Position numbers and translations under genes: made by a program
Shown here: positions 15,553-24,286 of the stretch, piece by piece
How positions within the stretch are numbered: the first letter of the stretch is position 1
Layout: each line of letters starts with the position of its first letter
The notes under the pieces: generated by a model
Databases searched by the model: none
What the model was told of the DNA's origin: nothing
Seen by the model: the letters and a program-made list of their open reading frames with translations, nothing else
Source of the DNA: Fusicatenibacter saccharivorans
GTDB taxonomy: Bacteria > Bacillota > Clostridia > Lachnospirales > Lachnospiraceae
Direction: 5' to 3'
DNA: 64,000 nt
Assembly: GCF_027667425.1 (NCBI RefSeq)
Contig: NZ_JAQEGR010000011.1
Location: forward strand, 62,001 to 126,000

Positions 15553-15882
15553 TTATTGCTTTGTGTGGAGATTTAACTGATTGTCTATGTCCCGTCCGGC
15601 ATACATTACTCTAAGTATTGTTACAACTTTTTTATCGCTGTCTGGAATATAAAGTACCACATAATTGTCTACTGGTAATACACGAAGTCCACGACTTTTC
15701 CACGGTTCTTTTTCATATTTTCGATAACGCTCCGGCATCGTATCCAGACTTAATATCTGTTCTTCCAGACGGTCAAGCTGTCCGCTTGCATTTTCCGGCG
15801 ATTGTAATTCAAAAGAAATATATTCAAAAATCCCTCTCAAATCACTGTCAGCCTGTTCGGATAATTCTACTTCATATATCAT
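15553..15882 (-). CDS. RelE/ParE family toxin
   Basis: 109 residues. 'YEVELSEQADSDLRGIFEYIS', 'RLEEQILSLDTMPERYRKYE', 'GLRVLPVDNYVVLYIPD' and 'VVTILRVMYAGRDIDNQL' match the ParE/RelE toxin fold. The start overlaps the end of the antitoxin gene by 4 nt, the standard antitoxin-first arrangement. A RelE-type toxin would cleave mRNA on ribosomes; a ParE type would act on gyrase; the sequence does not decide between them. Confidence 0.85.
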   Translation of the reverse strand: MIYEVELSEQADSDLRGIFEYISFELQSPENASGQLDRLEEQILSLDTMPERYRKYEKEPWKSRGLRVLPVDNYVVLYIPDSDKKVVTILRVMYAGRDIDNQLNLHTKQ

Positions 15883-16187
15883 AAGCCATAATCCTTGCGA
15901 ATGTCAGCAAATGCTTTCTTCGCATTTTTTGTCCGTCCAGCCTGCATATCCGCATATCCTTTCTCCAATTCTTCATTGAACTCTGCTTCTGATAATGTGC
16001 TGATATCAACAGGTCTGTCAGATGGTATTTTTACTTCAAACGGAAGTCCTCTCTGTAAGATAATCTGTTTATAAAACATATTGATAGCACTGGAAGCAGG
16101 GATACCAAGTGTAGACAGGATACTTTCTGCTTTTTCTTTGACATCTGGTTCAATCCTTGCATATAAATTTGCTGATTTTGTAGCCAT
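15879..16187 (-). CDS. RelB/DinJ family antitoxin
   Basis: 102 residues from MATKSANLYARIEPDV, start chosen for AAAGGAGATG upstream; the longer frame to 16307 has no ribosome site. 'NLYARIEPDVKEKAESILSTLGIPASSAINMFYKQIILQRGLPFEVK' is the ribbon-helix-helix DinJ/RelB signature. The C-terminal tail would wrap the toxin encoded next. Probably autoregulated by the pair. Confidence 0.9.
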   Translation of the reverse strand: MATKSANLYARIEPDVKEKAESILSTLGIPASSAINMFYKQIILQRGLPFEVKIPSDRPVDISTLSEAEFNEELEKGYADMQAGRTKNAKKAFADIRKDYGL

Positions 16188-16266
16188 ATAAAACATCTCC
16201 TTTCGTGAGTAGTATTTCCATCTATCTTTATTATATGCAAATGTCCGCACAATAGCAATACTAATT

Positions 16267-16415
16267 TTATGCTCCAATAATCTTATTGAATAACTGTAAC
16301 AATACATCTTTTACGCCGGACGCATTGAATACAAGACCAACGGCTACTAAGGCAACTACCAAGAATCCGATAAGTTTGGAAAACTCACGCTTACAGGATA
16401 ATCGAACTACTGCAT
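16267..16415 (-). pseudogene. C-terminal fragment of a small membrane protein from a conjugative element
   Basis: The reverse strand is open for 49 codons ending 'KLIGFLVVALVAVGLV...' and LLQLFNKIIGA before a stop at 16267, one membrane helix plus a short tail. There is no start codon with a ribosome site; a stop codon lies immediately upstream. It resembles small membrane proteins of clostridial conjugation modules and, with the ardA pieces, marks an eroded element. Confidence 0.4.
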
Positions 16416-16576
16416 ACTAACCGCCACAGGGAACTCCTAATCCCTTGCTCATGAGGGGAAGAATAGTTTATCATATTGTAAAAAAATATAAAAAAATATA
16501 AAAAGTTTTTGTGTTTTTAAATGATTTGTTAAGGTTAGTTGTTTATATATAGAGAAGAATAATTAAGAGAAAAGTG

Positions 16577-17131
16577 ATGGATATGATACAAGACTGGATG
16601 ATAATAAACAAAATTAAGATGGGAGATCCTGATGCATGGGATATTTTAGTACATAAATATTATGATAGTGTGTATTTTTATTGTGTTCGCAGATGTTATG
16701 GAGACTGCGATATAGCTTCTGATTTAACACAGGATATTTTTTTAAAATTGGTAGAAAGTTTACCTAGATACCGATTCATAGGAAAATTTCAAAATTATCT
16801 ATACACTATGGCTGTCAATACTTGCAATAATTATTTGAAAAAAAGACATATTGAGCAAATAGAACTCACAGATAATTTTACAACTGATTTAGACACTTCA
16901 TTGATTGATGAAATATTACATGATGAGAGAAAAGAAACGGTTCAAAAAGCACTTGATTTACTTCCTGAAATACAACGAGAGGTTGTGATACTACGGTATT
17001 ATCACGATTTAAAGGTAAAAGATATTGCGACAATTACTGGCGTGGGGGTATCTACTGTACAGTCACGTATTTATCAAGGCCTTAGAAAATTAGAAAAAGT
17101 TTTAGAAAGAGAGGAATTTTATGATGGATAA
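16577..17131 (+). CDS. ECF-type sigma-70 family factor
   Basis: 184 residues (ATG 16577; a GTG directly before it at 16574 is possible). Region 2: 'WDILVHKYYDSVYFYCVRRCYGDCDIASDLTQDIFLKLVESL' and 'KFQNYLYTMAVNTCNNYLKKR'. Region 4: 'ALDLLPEIQREVVILRYYHDLKVKDIATITGVGVSTVQSRIYQGLRKLE'. First gene of a four-gene unit with a membrane protein and an ABC transporter, its end overlapping the next start. Very AT-rich, unlike the host genes. Confidence 0.9.
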   Translation: MDMIQDWMIINKIKMGDPDAWDILVHKYYDSVYFYCVRRCYGDCDIASDLTQDIFLKLVESLPRYRFIGKFQNYLYTMAVNTCNNYLKKRHIEQIELTDNFTTDLDTSLIDEILHDERKETVQKALDLLPEIQREVVILRYYHDLKVKDIATITGVGVSTVQSRIYQGLRKLEKVLEREEFYDG

Positions 17132-17876
17132 AAAAGATATTATATCGAAATTGGCTGGTTATAAATTAGAAGGTGATATAGAAGGACGTGAAAAAACCAT
17201 CGAATTAGGATATGAAATAATGATTAGACTTGGAATGAGTCGACATTCTTACTTTGAGCTATTCCTGTCAACTTTTCGCTTCATACATGTTCATACTTGG
17301 ATAATTCAATTATTCATCTTTCTATCAGGGATAACTATGGCATTAAATTTTAAAAATTTACAGCCGATAAGTGAAATAATGTTATGCATTACAGGTGTAA
17401 TATTCATTTCGGCTTTATTTTTTTTAGATGAATTATTCAAAAGTTTTACTACAGGAATGTGGGAATTGGAACAGACATTCAAATATGATTTGCGACAACA
17501 TATTATGATGAAATTATTGATTTTTGGCATTATTGATATGGTAATTGTTATTTTGCTTTCTCTTATGACTAAATCTATAGTATCTTTGCCTTTGTATCAG
17601 ATATTAGTCTATGTACTTGTTCCATACAATATTGTTTGCATTATTTTATTTTCGCTTATAACTATATGGAGAAAGCAATTACATAATTATTTCCTATGGT
17701 GTATATCGGGAAGTATTTGTGTCGCAGTTATTTTAATTGCAAATATCTTTAAAATATATGAAATCCGAATGCTTTATTGGGGAATAGCATATTTCATTAC
17801 AACGACAATATTAGGGATTATCTTATATTCTCAAACTAAAATAATCAAATGGGAGGTAGCTTCAGTATGGAATTAA
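17121..17876 (+). CDS. Multi-pass membrane protein, possible anti-sigma factor
   Basis: 251 residues. A 50-residue charged N-terminus ('MDKKDIISKLAGYKLEGDIEGREK') is followed by six hydrophobic segments. It overlaps the sigma gene by 11 nt and the ABC ATPase gene by 10 nt. A cytoplasmic N-terminus ahead of membrane helices and the tight coupling to an ECF sigma suggest an anti-sigma or sensor role; this is inference from context, no anti-sigma motif was recognised. Confidence 0.6.
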   Translation: MMDKKDIISKLAGYKLEGDIEGREKTIELGYEIMIRLGMSRHSYFELFLSTFRFIHVHTWIIQLFIFLSGITMALNFKNLQPISEIMLCITGVIFISALFFLDELFKSFTTGMWELEQTFKYDLRQHIMMKLLIFGIIDMVIVILLSLMTKSIVSLPLYQILVYVLVPYNIVCIILFSLITIWRKQLHNYFLWCISGSICVAVILIANIFKIYEIRMLYWGIAYFITTTILGIILYSQTKIIKWEVASVWN

Positions 17877-18733
17877 CTATTAATAATATAACAAAACAAT
17901 ATGGGAATGTAACTGTGCTTGATGATGTGTCGTATCGATTTACTCCTGGAATTTACGGAATATTAGGTGCTAATGGGGCGGGTAAAACAACTTTATTTCG
18001 TATTATTTGTGGACTGATGAGAGCAAATTGTGGAAATATACAATATGACCATAAAGATATTGCTCTGCAAGCAGAATATTATCGCTCGATTCTTGGATTC
18101 TTACCACAAGATTTTCGATACTATCCTGATTTTACAGGATTAAATTTTATGATGTATATCGCTTCATTGAAAGGCTTAAATGGGAAAATAGCAAAAAAGA
18201 GATGTTTAGATTTATTGATTCAGGTTGGCTTAGATGATGTGAAAAATAAAAAAATCAGAAAGTATTCTGGCGGAATGAAACAGAGACTAGGTATCGCTCA
18301 AGCAATGATTAATAATCCGGAAATTTTAATATTAGATGAACCTACGGTAGGGCTCGATCCCAAAGAGCGAGTTAAATTTAGAAAACTGATAAGTTCGTTT
18401 GCATCAGAAAAAATAGTATTATTGTCTACACATATTGTATCAGATATAGAATATATAGCAGATGAAATCATTATTCTAAAAAAAGGTAGAATTGAAAATA
18501 CAGGCACAATAAGATATTTGTTGAAAGATATTAACAAGTGTGTATGGGAATGCCTGGTTCCAGAAAAAGAAGTAAATCGAATTGAGCAAGTATATACAGT
18601 AAGTAATCGTAAATATGGAGAAGACGGAGTTGTTCTTCGACTTATTTCAAGGGAAAAACCTTTTGCAAATGCGAAACAAGTTGATCCGGTTTTAGAAGAT
18701 TTGTATTTGTTTTATTTTAGAGAGGGGGAATGA
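17867..18733 (+). CDS. ABC transporter ATP-binding protein
   Basis: 288 residues from MELTINNITKQYG, start chosen for GGGAGGT upstream. Walker A GANGAGKTTL, signature 'YSGGMKQRLGIAQAM', Walker B 'ILILDEPTVGLDP' and the switch His in 'LLSTHIVSD' are all present. The C-terminal 80 residues are the variable regulatory tail. It pairs with the following permease; the unit resembles drug or peptide antibiotic export systems, substrate unknown. Confidence 0.9.
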   Translation: MELTINNITKQYGNVTVLDDVSYRFTPGIYGILGANGAGKTTLFRIICGLMRANCGNIQYDHKDIALQAEYYRSILGFLPQDFRYYPDFTGLNFMMYIASLKGLNGKIAKKRCLDLLIQVGLDDVKNKKIRKYSGGMKQRLGIAQAMINNPEILILDEPTVGLDPKERVKFRKLISSFASEKIVLLSTHIVSDIEYIADEIIILKKGRIENTGTIRYLLKDINKCVWECLVPEKEVNRIEQVYTVSNRKYGEDGVVLRLISREKPFANAKQVDPVLEDLYLFYFREGE

Positions 18734-18737
18734 GAGT

Positions 18738-19904
18738 ATGACATCGCTAATTAAGTTTGAACTTGGGAAAATATTGAGAAACCGAACTGTATTTGGTGGG
18801 ATTGTTGTAGGATGCTTAGTCCTTCTGGGGATTTTTTTTGTTGGGTATCACTATTCACAGCTATCAATGAGTGAAGCGAGTAATAAGAAAAAGGGGTTTG
18901 AAAAGAGCCTCGATGTAATAATAGATGAAAAATATTCTGGAGAGTTTACAGATGAAAAAGTTAAAATGATTCTGTCTGATTCTATGAATAATTTCCAAGA
19001 GAATGAAGAGCAAAAAGTTGTTAATAAGCCTTTTTATCCATTTTATTGGGAAATGGGAGATACTTTTTTTTCAAAAGATGCCGAAAATGTTTATTCAGAA
19101 ATGATTGAACAGGTTAATAAAGGCCAAAGATTAACAATAGAAGACGTGGATTTATATTCATTGGACGAGGTTGGATTTAAAAAATTTGATACTCCTTTGA
19201 CATTAGGAAATTATGTTCCATGGACAGACTTATATCGAGTACTTGGATATATATATGCTCTTTTGTCCATAATTACAATATTGGTATCTTCCATAGTGTT
19301 TTCAGATGATAATTCTAAAAATATCAATCAGATTCTGTTAGTTACAAAATATGGAAGAAACAAAATGATATTTGCTAAATTGATTGCGACAAGTATTATT
19401 ACAGTGAGTTTATTTATTATTTTTCAATTGGTCAACATAGGTGTTTTCTCTACAATGTATGATATGAGCGGATGGAATTCAGACATACAAACAAATTTGT
19501 CGTTGGGATTATTTGACTTCCCTTTGCAATATAACCATATTCAAATATACTTTTTAATTCTTGTCATGCAATTAGTTGGTATTGGATTTGTTGAGAGTGT
19601 AACATTGTTAATATCAGCTCTTATGCATTCATCTATGTCAGTATTAGCTGTTTCATTAGGGGTATATATATTACCATTATTGCTGGTGCAAATGATAAAA
19701 ACAGGGGTAGGTAACAAAATTTTGTATTTGTTTCCAATAAATAATTTGAATGTACAAAATATATTAGGTATTCTATATTCAAAAGATGCTTTTTTCTTCC
19801 ATTCCTTCTTCATTAATATAGGATTTATATTTATTTTTCAGCTCTTAATACGAGTAGGGATGCAACTATATTGCTTTATTTATATTAAACATTGGAAGTT
19901 TTAA
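18738..19904 (+). CDS. ABC-2 type permease
   Basis: 388 residues. An N-terminal membrane helix ('NRTVFGGIVVGCLVLLGIFFVG') is followed by a large extracellular domain of about 130 residues rich in charged residues, then five or so helices in the second half, the typical ABC-2 exporter subunit layout. It starts 4 nt after the ATPase stop. Last gene of the sigma-factor operon. Confidence 0.75.
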   Translation: MTSLIKFELGKILRNRTVFGGIVVGCLVLLGIFFVGYHYSQLSMSEASNKKKGFEKSLDVIIDEKYSGEFTDEKVKMILSDSMNNFQENEEQKVVNKPFYPFYWEMGDTFFSKDAENVYSEMIEQVNKGQRLTIEDVDLYSLDEVGFKKFDTPLTLGNYVPWTDLYRVLGYIYALLSIITILVSSIVFSDDNSKNINQILLVTKYGRNKMIFAKLIATSIITVSLFIIFQLVNIGVFSTMYDMSGWNSDIQTNLSLGLFDFPLQYNHIQIYFLILVMQLVGIGFVESVTLLISALMHSSMSVLAVSLGVYILPLLLVQMIKTGVGNKILYLFPINNLNVQNILGILYSKDAFFFHSFFINIGFIFIFQLLIRVGMQLYCFIYIKHWKF

Positions 19905-19987
19905 TGATTTTTTCAATGAAAATGCAATTGAAGAAAAAATATGATATCATGTGAGTAACAAATCGGAATTTATAAAGGAGAATATTG

Positions 19988-20590
19988 ATGAAACTATTTT
20001 TATGTTCGCACTTTTCAAGTGTGGGAAGTCTGATAAAGGAAGAAATTGAAAATAAGAAAGTCGCATTTATTCCAACAGCTTCACTGCGTGAAGGCTACAC
20101 CGGTTATGTCGGCTCGGCTCGAAAATTATTCAAAAAGTTGGGAGCAATCGTAACTGAAATTGATATTTCAACGGAGGCTTATTCAACGATACAGTCTGTT
20201 TTTGAAGAAGCAGATGTGATATATTTTACCGGCGGAAATTCTTTCTTTCTTATGGACCAGCTCCGTAAAACGGGAGCTGATGGGCTACTGAAAAAGGAAT
20301 TGGCAAATGGAAAATTGATGATCGGCGAGTCGGCAGGCGCAATTATATGCGCTCCAAGCATCCAATATATCGAGCAAATGGATAAAAAGCCAGAGGACTA
20401 CTCACAAGAAGATGATGCAGGGCTTGATTTGATTGATTTCTATGTTCTTCCGCATTATCTTACAGCACCATTTAAGAAAGTTACCGAGAAAATAATGACT
20501 GAGTTTTCGGATTTGAATCTATGCCCAATTAACAACCGTCAGGGAATTGTAATTGATGGTGAAGGTTCAAAGGTTATTTGCAAAGACTAA
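19988..20590 (+). CDS. Type 1 glutamine amidotransferase-like / peptidase E family (cassette gene)
   Basis: 200 residues. 'VAFIPTASLREGYTGYVGSARKLFKKLGA', 'DVIYFTGGNSFFLMDQLRKTG' and the nucleophile elbow 'MIGESAGAIICAPSI' (Ser in GESAGA), with 'VLPHYLTAPF' supplying the His, fit the peptidase S51-like group. Its leader (CAAATCGGAATTTATAAAGGAG) matches the leaders in the 12-14 kb cassette run, so it appears to be a displaced member of that array. Confidence 0.85.
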   Translation: MKLFLCSHFSSVGSLIKEEIENKKVAFIPTASLREGYTGYVGSARKLFKKLGAIVTEIDISTEAYSTIQSVFEEADVIYFTGGNSFFLMDQLRKTGADGLLKKELANGKLMIGESAGAIICAPSIQYIEQMDKKPEDYSQEDDAGLDLIDFYVLPHYLTAPFKKVTEKIMTEFSDLNLCPINNRQGIVIDGEGSKVICKD

Positions 20591-20894
20591 TTTGAAAATT
20601 CAAGTTGATATTTCACATATTTTAGGAAATTTAATAACTGTTATATTTGATTATCAAATTCTTCGCAAACCCTTGAAAATACTAAGTTTGTAGCAAGTGT
20701 ACTTTCCCTTACTCTTTCCCTTGTGTTACATTCTCCCATTAGCTTTCATGAACCTTAATATGGGAAAAATTAAGGGAAAGAAAATTTCATAACACAGTAT
20801 AACATATAACAATAACGACATGGTGAACTGATTGAAATGTTTTCGATATTTAACTCTATTACTGATTATCAAAAGAAAATGGAGATAAGATACG

Positions 20895-21134
20895 ATGAGA
20901 ACAATTTATGCAGAATACAACATAAATCACGATAGTATTGATGTTTACACAAGTGCTGGATATATGCTTCGCATTGACTGCTGGGAAGCTGAAAAAGATT
21001 TAAAAACCACATATGGATCAGAATGTGCACTTACTTCATTAGCTGTGGATGAGCCTTTGGAATATGCAAGATTATATCTTGAGGGCAATTTACAGATGTG
21101 GGTGGATGCAGAAGATTCATTAGAATTTTATTAA
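20895..21134 (+). CDS. Small protein, DUF6061-like
   Basis: 79 residues, MRTIYAEYNINHDSIDVYTS start and 'DEPLEYARLYLEGNLQMWVDAED' end. The 'EPLEYARLYLEG' segment recalls DUF6061 proteins of clostridial transposons; this naming is tentative. It is the only gene near the transposon left end and is followed by a strong bidirectional terminator. Confidence 0.6.
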   Translation: MRTIYAEYNINHDSIDVYTSAGYMLRIDCWEAEKDLKTTYGSECALTSLAVDEPLEYARLYLEGNLQMWVDAEDSLEFY

Positions 21135-21137
21135 GTG

Positions 21138-21178
21138 AAAGAGGGATAGTGTTCATTAAGAGTGCTATCCCTCTTTAA
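21138..21178. terminator. Bidirectional terminator
   Basis: AAAGAGGGATAG (21138-21149) and CTATCCCTCTTT (21165-21176) with A-rich and T-rich flanks. It lies between the convergent 79-residue gene and the ABC permease gene. Confidence 0.85.
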
Positions 21179-21210
21179 AGAATGTGCGAAATGCAATAAT
21201 TACATATTTT

Positions 21211-23418
21211 CTATGGATTAACAGAATGCCTAAAAATAATCCATGTACTTATGAAATAACAAATCAATAAAATTGCCAAAATGCCCATTGTTGCCCCTAT
21301 TTGTAACATCAATGCACCAAACCCGATATAGGCTGAAATTTCTGCTGATATGGTTTGGATAAAGTAAGCTATTACAACAGCAGCTACAATGATTGCTGTG
21401 ATAATTGGAAGCCCAAACCAAACACTTAATTGTTGCAAGATAAGTTTTCCGATATGCTTTTCTTCCACCCCCAATTTTCGGAGTACAGAGAAGCGATATT
21501 TATATTGTCCTGCGTCTAAGAGTTGTTGCAAGGAAAGTACGGTAAGACATATAATCATCAATACAACAGCACCATAAAGCATTGCAGCCTGTAAAACAAA
21601 ATTATTTGCTATTGTACTGTTCCTCTGTAATGTACTGAACCGTATTCCATACATAACACCGCTTTCTGCTTGCTCTGGGTATTCCTCTGTAAAAAATTTT
21701 TCCAGTTCCCTTGCATTTTCATAGGAGATGTTTTCTTCTGTTGTGATATAGCGGTTTTTTATTACCGGCAACAGCTTTTCACAAATACTGTCTGGAAGTA
21801 CATAGAGTATATCTGTATAGGAATTGTACGCTGTTTCTCCGATTGCTTCCTCATAATAGGACTGCTCGGAAAGAGTCAATTCTCCTGCGTCTGTCAAAAT
21901 ACTGGTATGCTCTTTCAAAAAGCTATCCCGTTCTTCCTCGGTGGCGATTGCCGCCCATTGTGTCGTAAATTCATCTTCCCCCAGAGAAATCTGTTCATAA
22001 CCCAACATTTTCCTTATGGTGTTATAATCACTTAAAGAAATTGCCACAATCGGAAAATCATATTTCTGTCTGTTGTGAAAATCGTCTTTCTCTGGCAGAT
22101 ATAGATTGAAAGTGCAATCATAGTCTGTATCTATTTTATGTTCTGCCAGAAAATCAGTAATGATTTCATAACTGTCCTGTGGCAGATTTTCTTCTTCATA
22201 AACATCATTGTATCTCGAATATACCTGCACATCATACATAGAGCGTATATCCAAATAACCAGACGACCAGCCCGTCAAAATAGGGGCTGCAACGAACATG
22301 AAAATTGCTAATACCAAAGTGATACAAATGACTGCCATAGTCTTGCTGGTCGTATTCAGCTTTGAGGTAATCTGTCCGAAAAAGAAAAGTGCTTCCTCAT
22401 GGTATCGGTGTTCTGGCGATTTTTCTTTCCATGCTACAATCAAACCACTGGTAAGATAAATGAAGGCACAAATGAAGAAAAGTAAGTCAATCACAACAAA
22501 AAGCAGATATTGATTGAGCGTTCCACCACCTAAAGGCAGATAATATTTATTTGTTAATGCTGCAACGCTGGCTGCTGTAAAAGCATTCAATACAGAACAT
22601 ATCAGCAAACCAGCAATGAAACATTCTCTTTTTTTCTTTCTGATTATGCAAAATATCGACCACAGCAAAGTAAGCAGCGGAAAAAGAATATTTCCCCAAA
22701 ACATAAGCTGCACCGGAAACGCAAAGCGGGTGTCATAATAAAACCAGACCTTTTGTATTCCTGCAATCAATCCCCATACGGTAAATACTTCAAAGAGGAC
22801 TACTACAACAGAAATGAAGCGGCTCTTTTTTAGCTCTGGTTCGTTCTCTTTCTCTGCGGAAAGCATATCAATAATTTTTGTTTTCTGAATGGTACGGGTA
22901 TTGAAAATTCCTACCACAAAAAAACTTGCCACAAAAAATACCACTGTCAACAAAACGGTATCCGGGAATAATGTCCATGAGATTTCATAAGGCTTTCCAT
23001 AAGCAGTAAGGAGCATTGCGGTAATGAATTGAGAACAAAATACACCGCAAAAAATACCAATCAAAATGGAAAACATACCCATAATCAGTGTTTCTGCAAA
23101 GAAAATCCTGCCAATAGTTTTTTGTTCCATTCCCATAATGGACTGGACAGCAAACTCTTTTTGCTTCCGTCTTAGCATATAATGATTGACGAACCGTATC
23201 AAAAATAACAACAGCAATGTTATCATGCAGATTGCAATTTTCATTCCGTCACTTAACAGAGTAAAATCATACTCGCTGCCTATATCCGGGCTATAATAAC
23301 TACTGGAAATAGACAAGAACGCATAAAACAAGGTAACACAGATTGTCATTGTGACAATGTAGACCAGATAGTCTTTTACAGACCGTTTTGCATTTCTGAA
23401 AACAAGTTTAGCATACAT
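21211..23418 (-). CDS. BceB/VraG-type ABC transporter permease (FtsX fold)
   Basis: 735 residues from MYAKLVFRNAKRSVKDYLVY, start chosen for GGAGG upstream; overlaps the ATPase gene by 11 nt. Long permease with FtsX-type helices near the N-terminus, a large extracellular region (about 390-600) and C-terminal helices ('YRFSVLRKLGVEEKHIGKLILQQ'), the layout of peptide-antibiotic resistance transporters. With the neighbouring ATPase, kinase and regulator it forms a complete BceRS-BceAB-like detoxification module. Confidence 0.9.
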   Translation of the reverse strand: MYAKLVFRNAKRSVKDYLVYIVTMTICVTLFYAFLSISSSYYSPDIGSEYDFTLLSDGMKIAICMITLLLLFLIRFVNHYMLRRKQKEFAVQSIMGMEQKTIGRIFFAETLIMGMFSILIGIFCGVFCSQFITAMLLTAYGKPYEISWTLFPDTVLLTVVFFVASFFVVGIFNTRTIQKTKIIDMLSAEKENEPELKKSRFISVVVVLFEVFTVWGLIAGIQKVWFYYDTRFAFPVQLMFWGNILFPLLTLLWSIFCIIRKKKRECFIAGLLICSVLNAFTAASVAALTNKYYLPLGGGTLNQYLLFVVIDLLFFICAFIYLTSGLIVAWKEKSPEHRYHEEALFFFGQITSKLNTTSKTMAVICITLVLAIFMFVAAPILTGWSSGYLDIRSMYDVQVYSRYNDVYEEENLPQDSYEIITDFLAEHKIDTDYDCTFNLYLPEKDDFHNRQKYDFPIVAISLSDYNTIRKMLGYEQISLGEDEFTTQWAAIATEEERDSFLKEHTSILTDAGELTLSEQSYYEEAIGETAYNSYTDILYVLPDSICEKLLPVIKNRYITTEENISYENARELEKFFTEEYPEQAESGVMYGIRFSTLQRNSTIANNFVLQAAMLYGAVVLMIICLTVLSLQQLLDAGQYKYRFSVLRKLGVEEKHIGKLILQQLSVWFGLPIITAIIVAAVVIAYFIQTISAEISAYIGFGALMLQIGATMGILAILLICYFISTWIIFRHSVNP

Positions 23419-24175
23419 GGCTCTGTCCCCCTCCAATCATGGTAAGGACATTCAGAATTTTATCAAAAAAAGCACTTCTGCTGTCGTTGCCCTTGCGCAG
23501 TTCCATAAAGATTTCTCCGTCTTTCAAAAAAAGAATACGGTTGGCATAGCTGGCGGTAAAAGCGTCATGAGTTACCATAAGAATTGTCGCCCTAAGCTGT
23601 TCATTGATACTTTGAATGGTAGACAGCAGCATTTGTGAGGAATGGCTGTCTAATGCTCCTGTCGGTTCATCTGCCAATAAGAGTTTCGGATTGTTGATAA
23701 TTGCTCTTGCACAGGCACAACGCTGTTTTTGACCGCCCGATACCTGATAAGGATATTTGTTTAGAATATCGCTGATATTCAGCTTTCCGGCTATATCCAA
23801 AATGCGGGGTTCTACAATCCCTGCAGGGACTTTATTGATTGCTAATGCCAGTGCAATGTTTTCTGAAATTGTCAATGTATCCAGCAAATTGAAGTCTTGA
23901 AATACAAAACCTAAATTCTCTCTGCGAAAGCGGGCAAGGAATTTTGGTTTGATTTCCGTTATATCTGTTCCCTCTAAAAAAATATGCCCTGCACTTACGG
24001 TATCAATCGTAGAAATACAGTTTAGCAGAGTTGTCTTTCCAGAACCGGACGCACCCATAATTCCGAGAAATTCTCCGGCTTCCACAGAAAAACTAATATC
24101 TTTAATGGCTTTGGTAATATTCCCCTCATTGCCATAATATTTCTGGATATGCTCCAGCTTCAAAATTGTATTCAT
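23408..24175 (-). CDS. BceA-type ABC transporter ATP-binding protein
   Basis: 255 residues. Walker A 'GASGSGKTTLLNCI', Q-loop 'VFQDFNLLDTLTISENI', signature 'VSGGQKQRCACARAI', Walker B 'KLLLADEPTGALD' and His switch 'LMVTHDAFTAS' are intact. The MacB/Bce branch is shown by 'NLLDTLT' and by the FtsX-type partner permease. Transcribed from a promoter region carrying a 20-bp palindrome at 24255-24274. Confidence 0.93.
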   Translation of the reverse strand: MNTILKLEHIQKYYGNEGNITKAIKDISFSVEAGEFLGIMGASGSGKTTLLNCISTIDTVSAGHIFLEGTDITEIKPKFLARFRRENLGFVFQDFNLLDTLTISENIALALAINKVPAGIVEPRILDIAGKLNISDILNKYPYQVSGGQKQRCACARAIINNPKLLLADEPTGALDSHSSQMLLSTIQSINEQLRATILMVTHDAFTASYANRILFLKDGEIFMELRKGNDSRSAFFDKILNVLTMIGGGQSHVC

Positions 24176-24254
24176 CGGATAAACCTCCTTAACTGTTCCA
24201 TACCCATATTGTAAATGGAGTATCTCATTTTTTGTATCAAGTTTTCTTACACAG

Positions 24255-24274
24255 TTCTTACAAAAATGTAAGAA
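24255..24274. promoter_or_regulatory. Palindromic operator for the BceR-like regulator
   Basis: TTCTTACAAAAATGTAAGAA, a perfect 20-bp inverted repeat with 8-bp arms, lies 80 nt upstream of the ABC ATPase gene. BceR-class regulators bind TTACA/TGTAA-type repeats, so this is the likely response-regulator site. Confidence 0.65.
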
Positions 24275-24286
24275 GTGCAGAACCTG

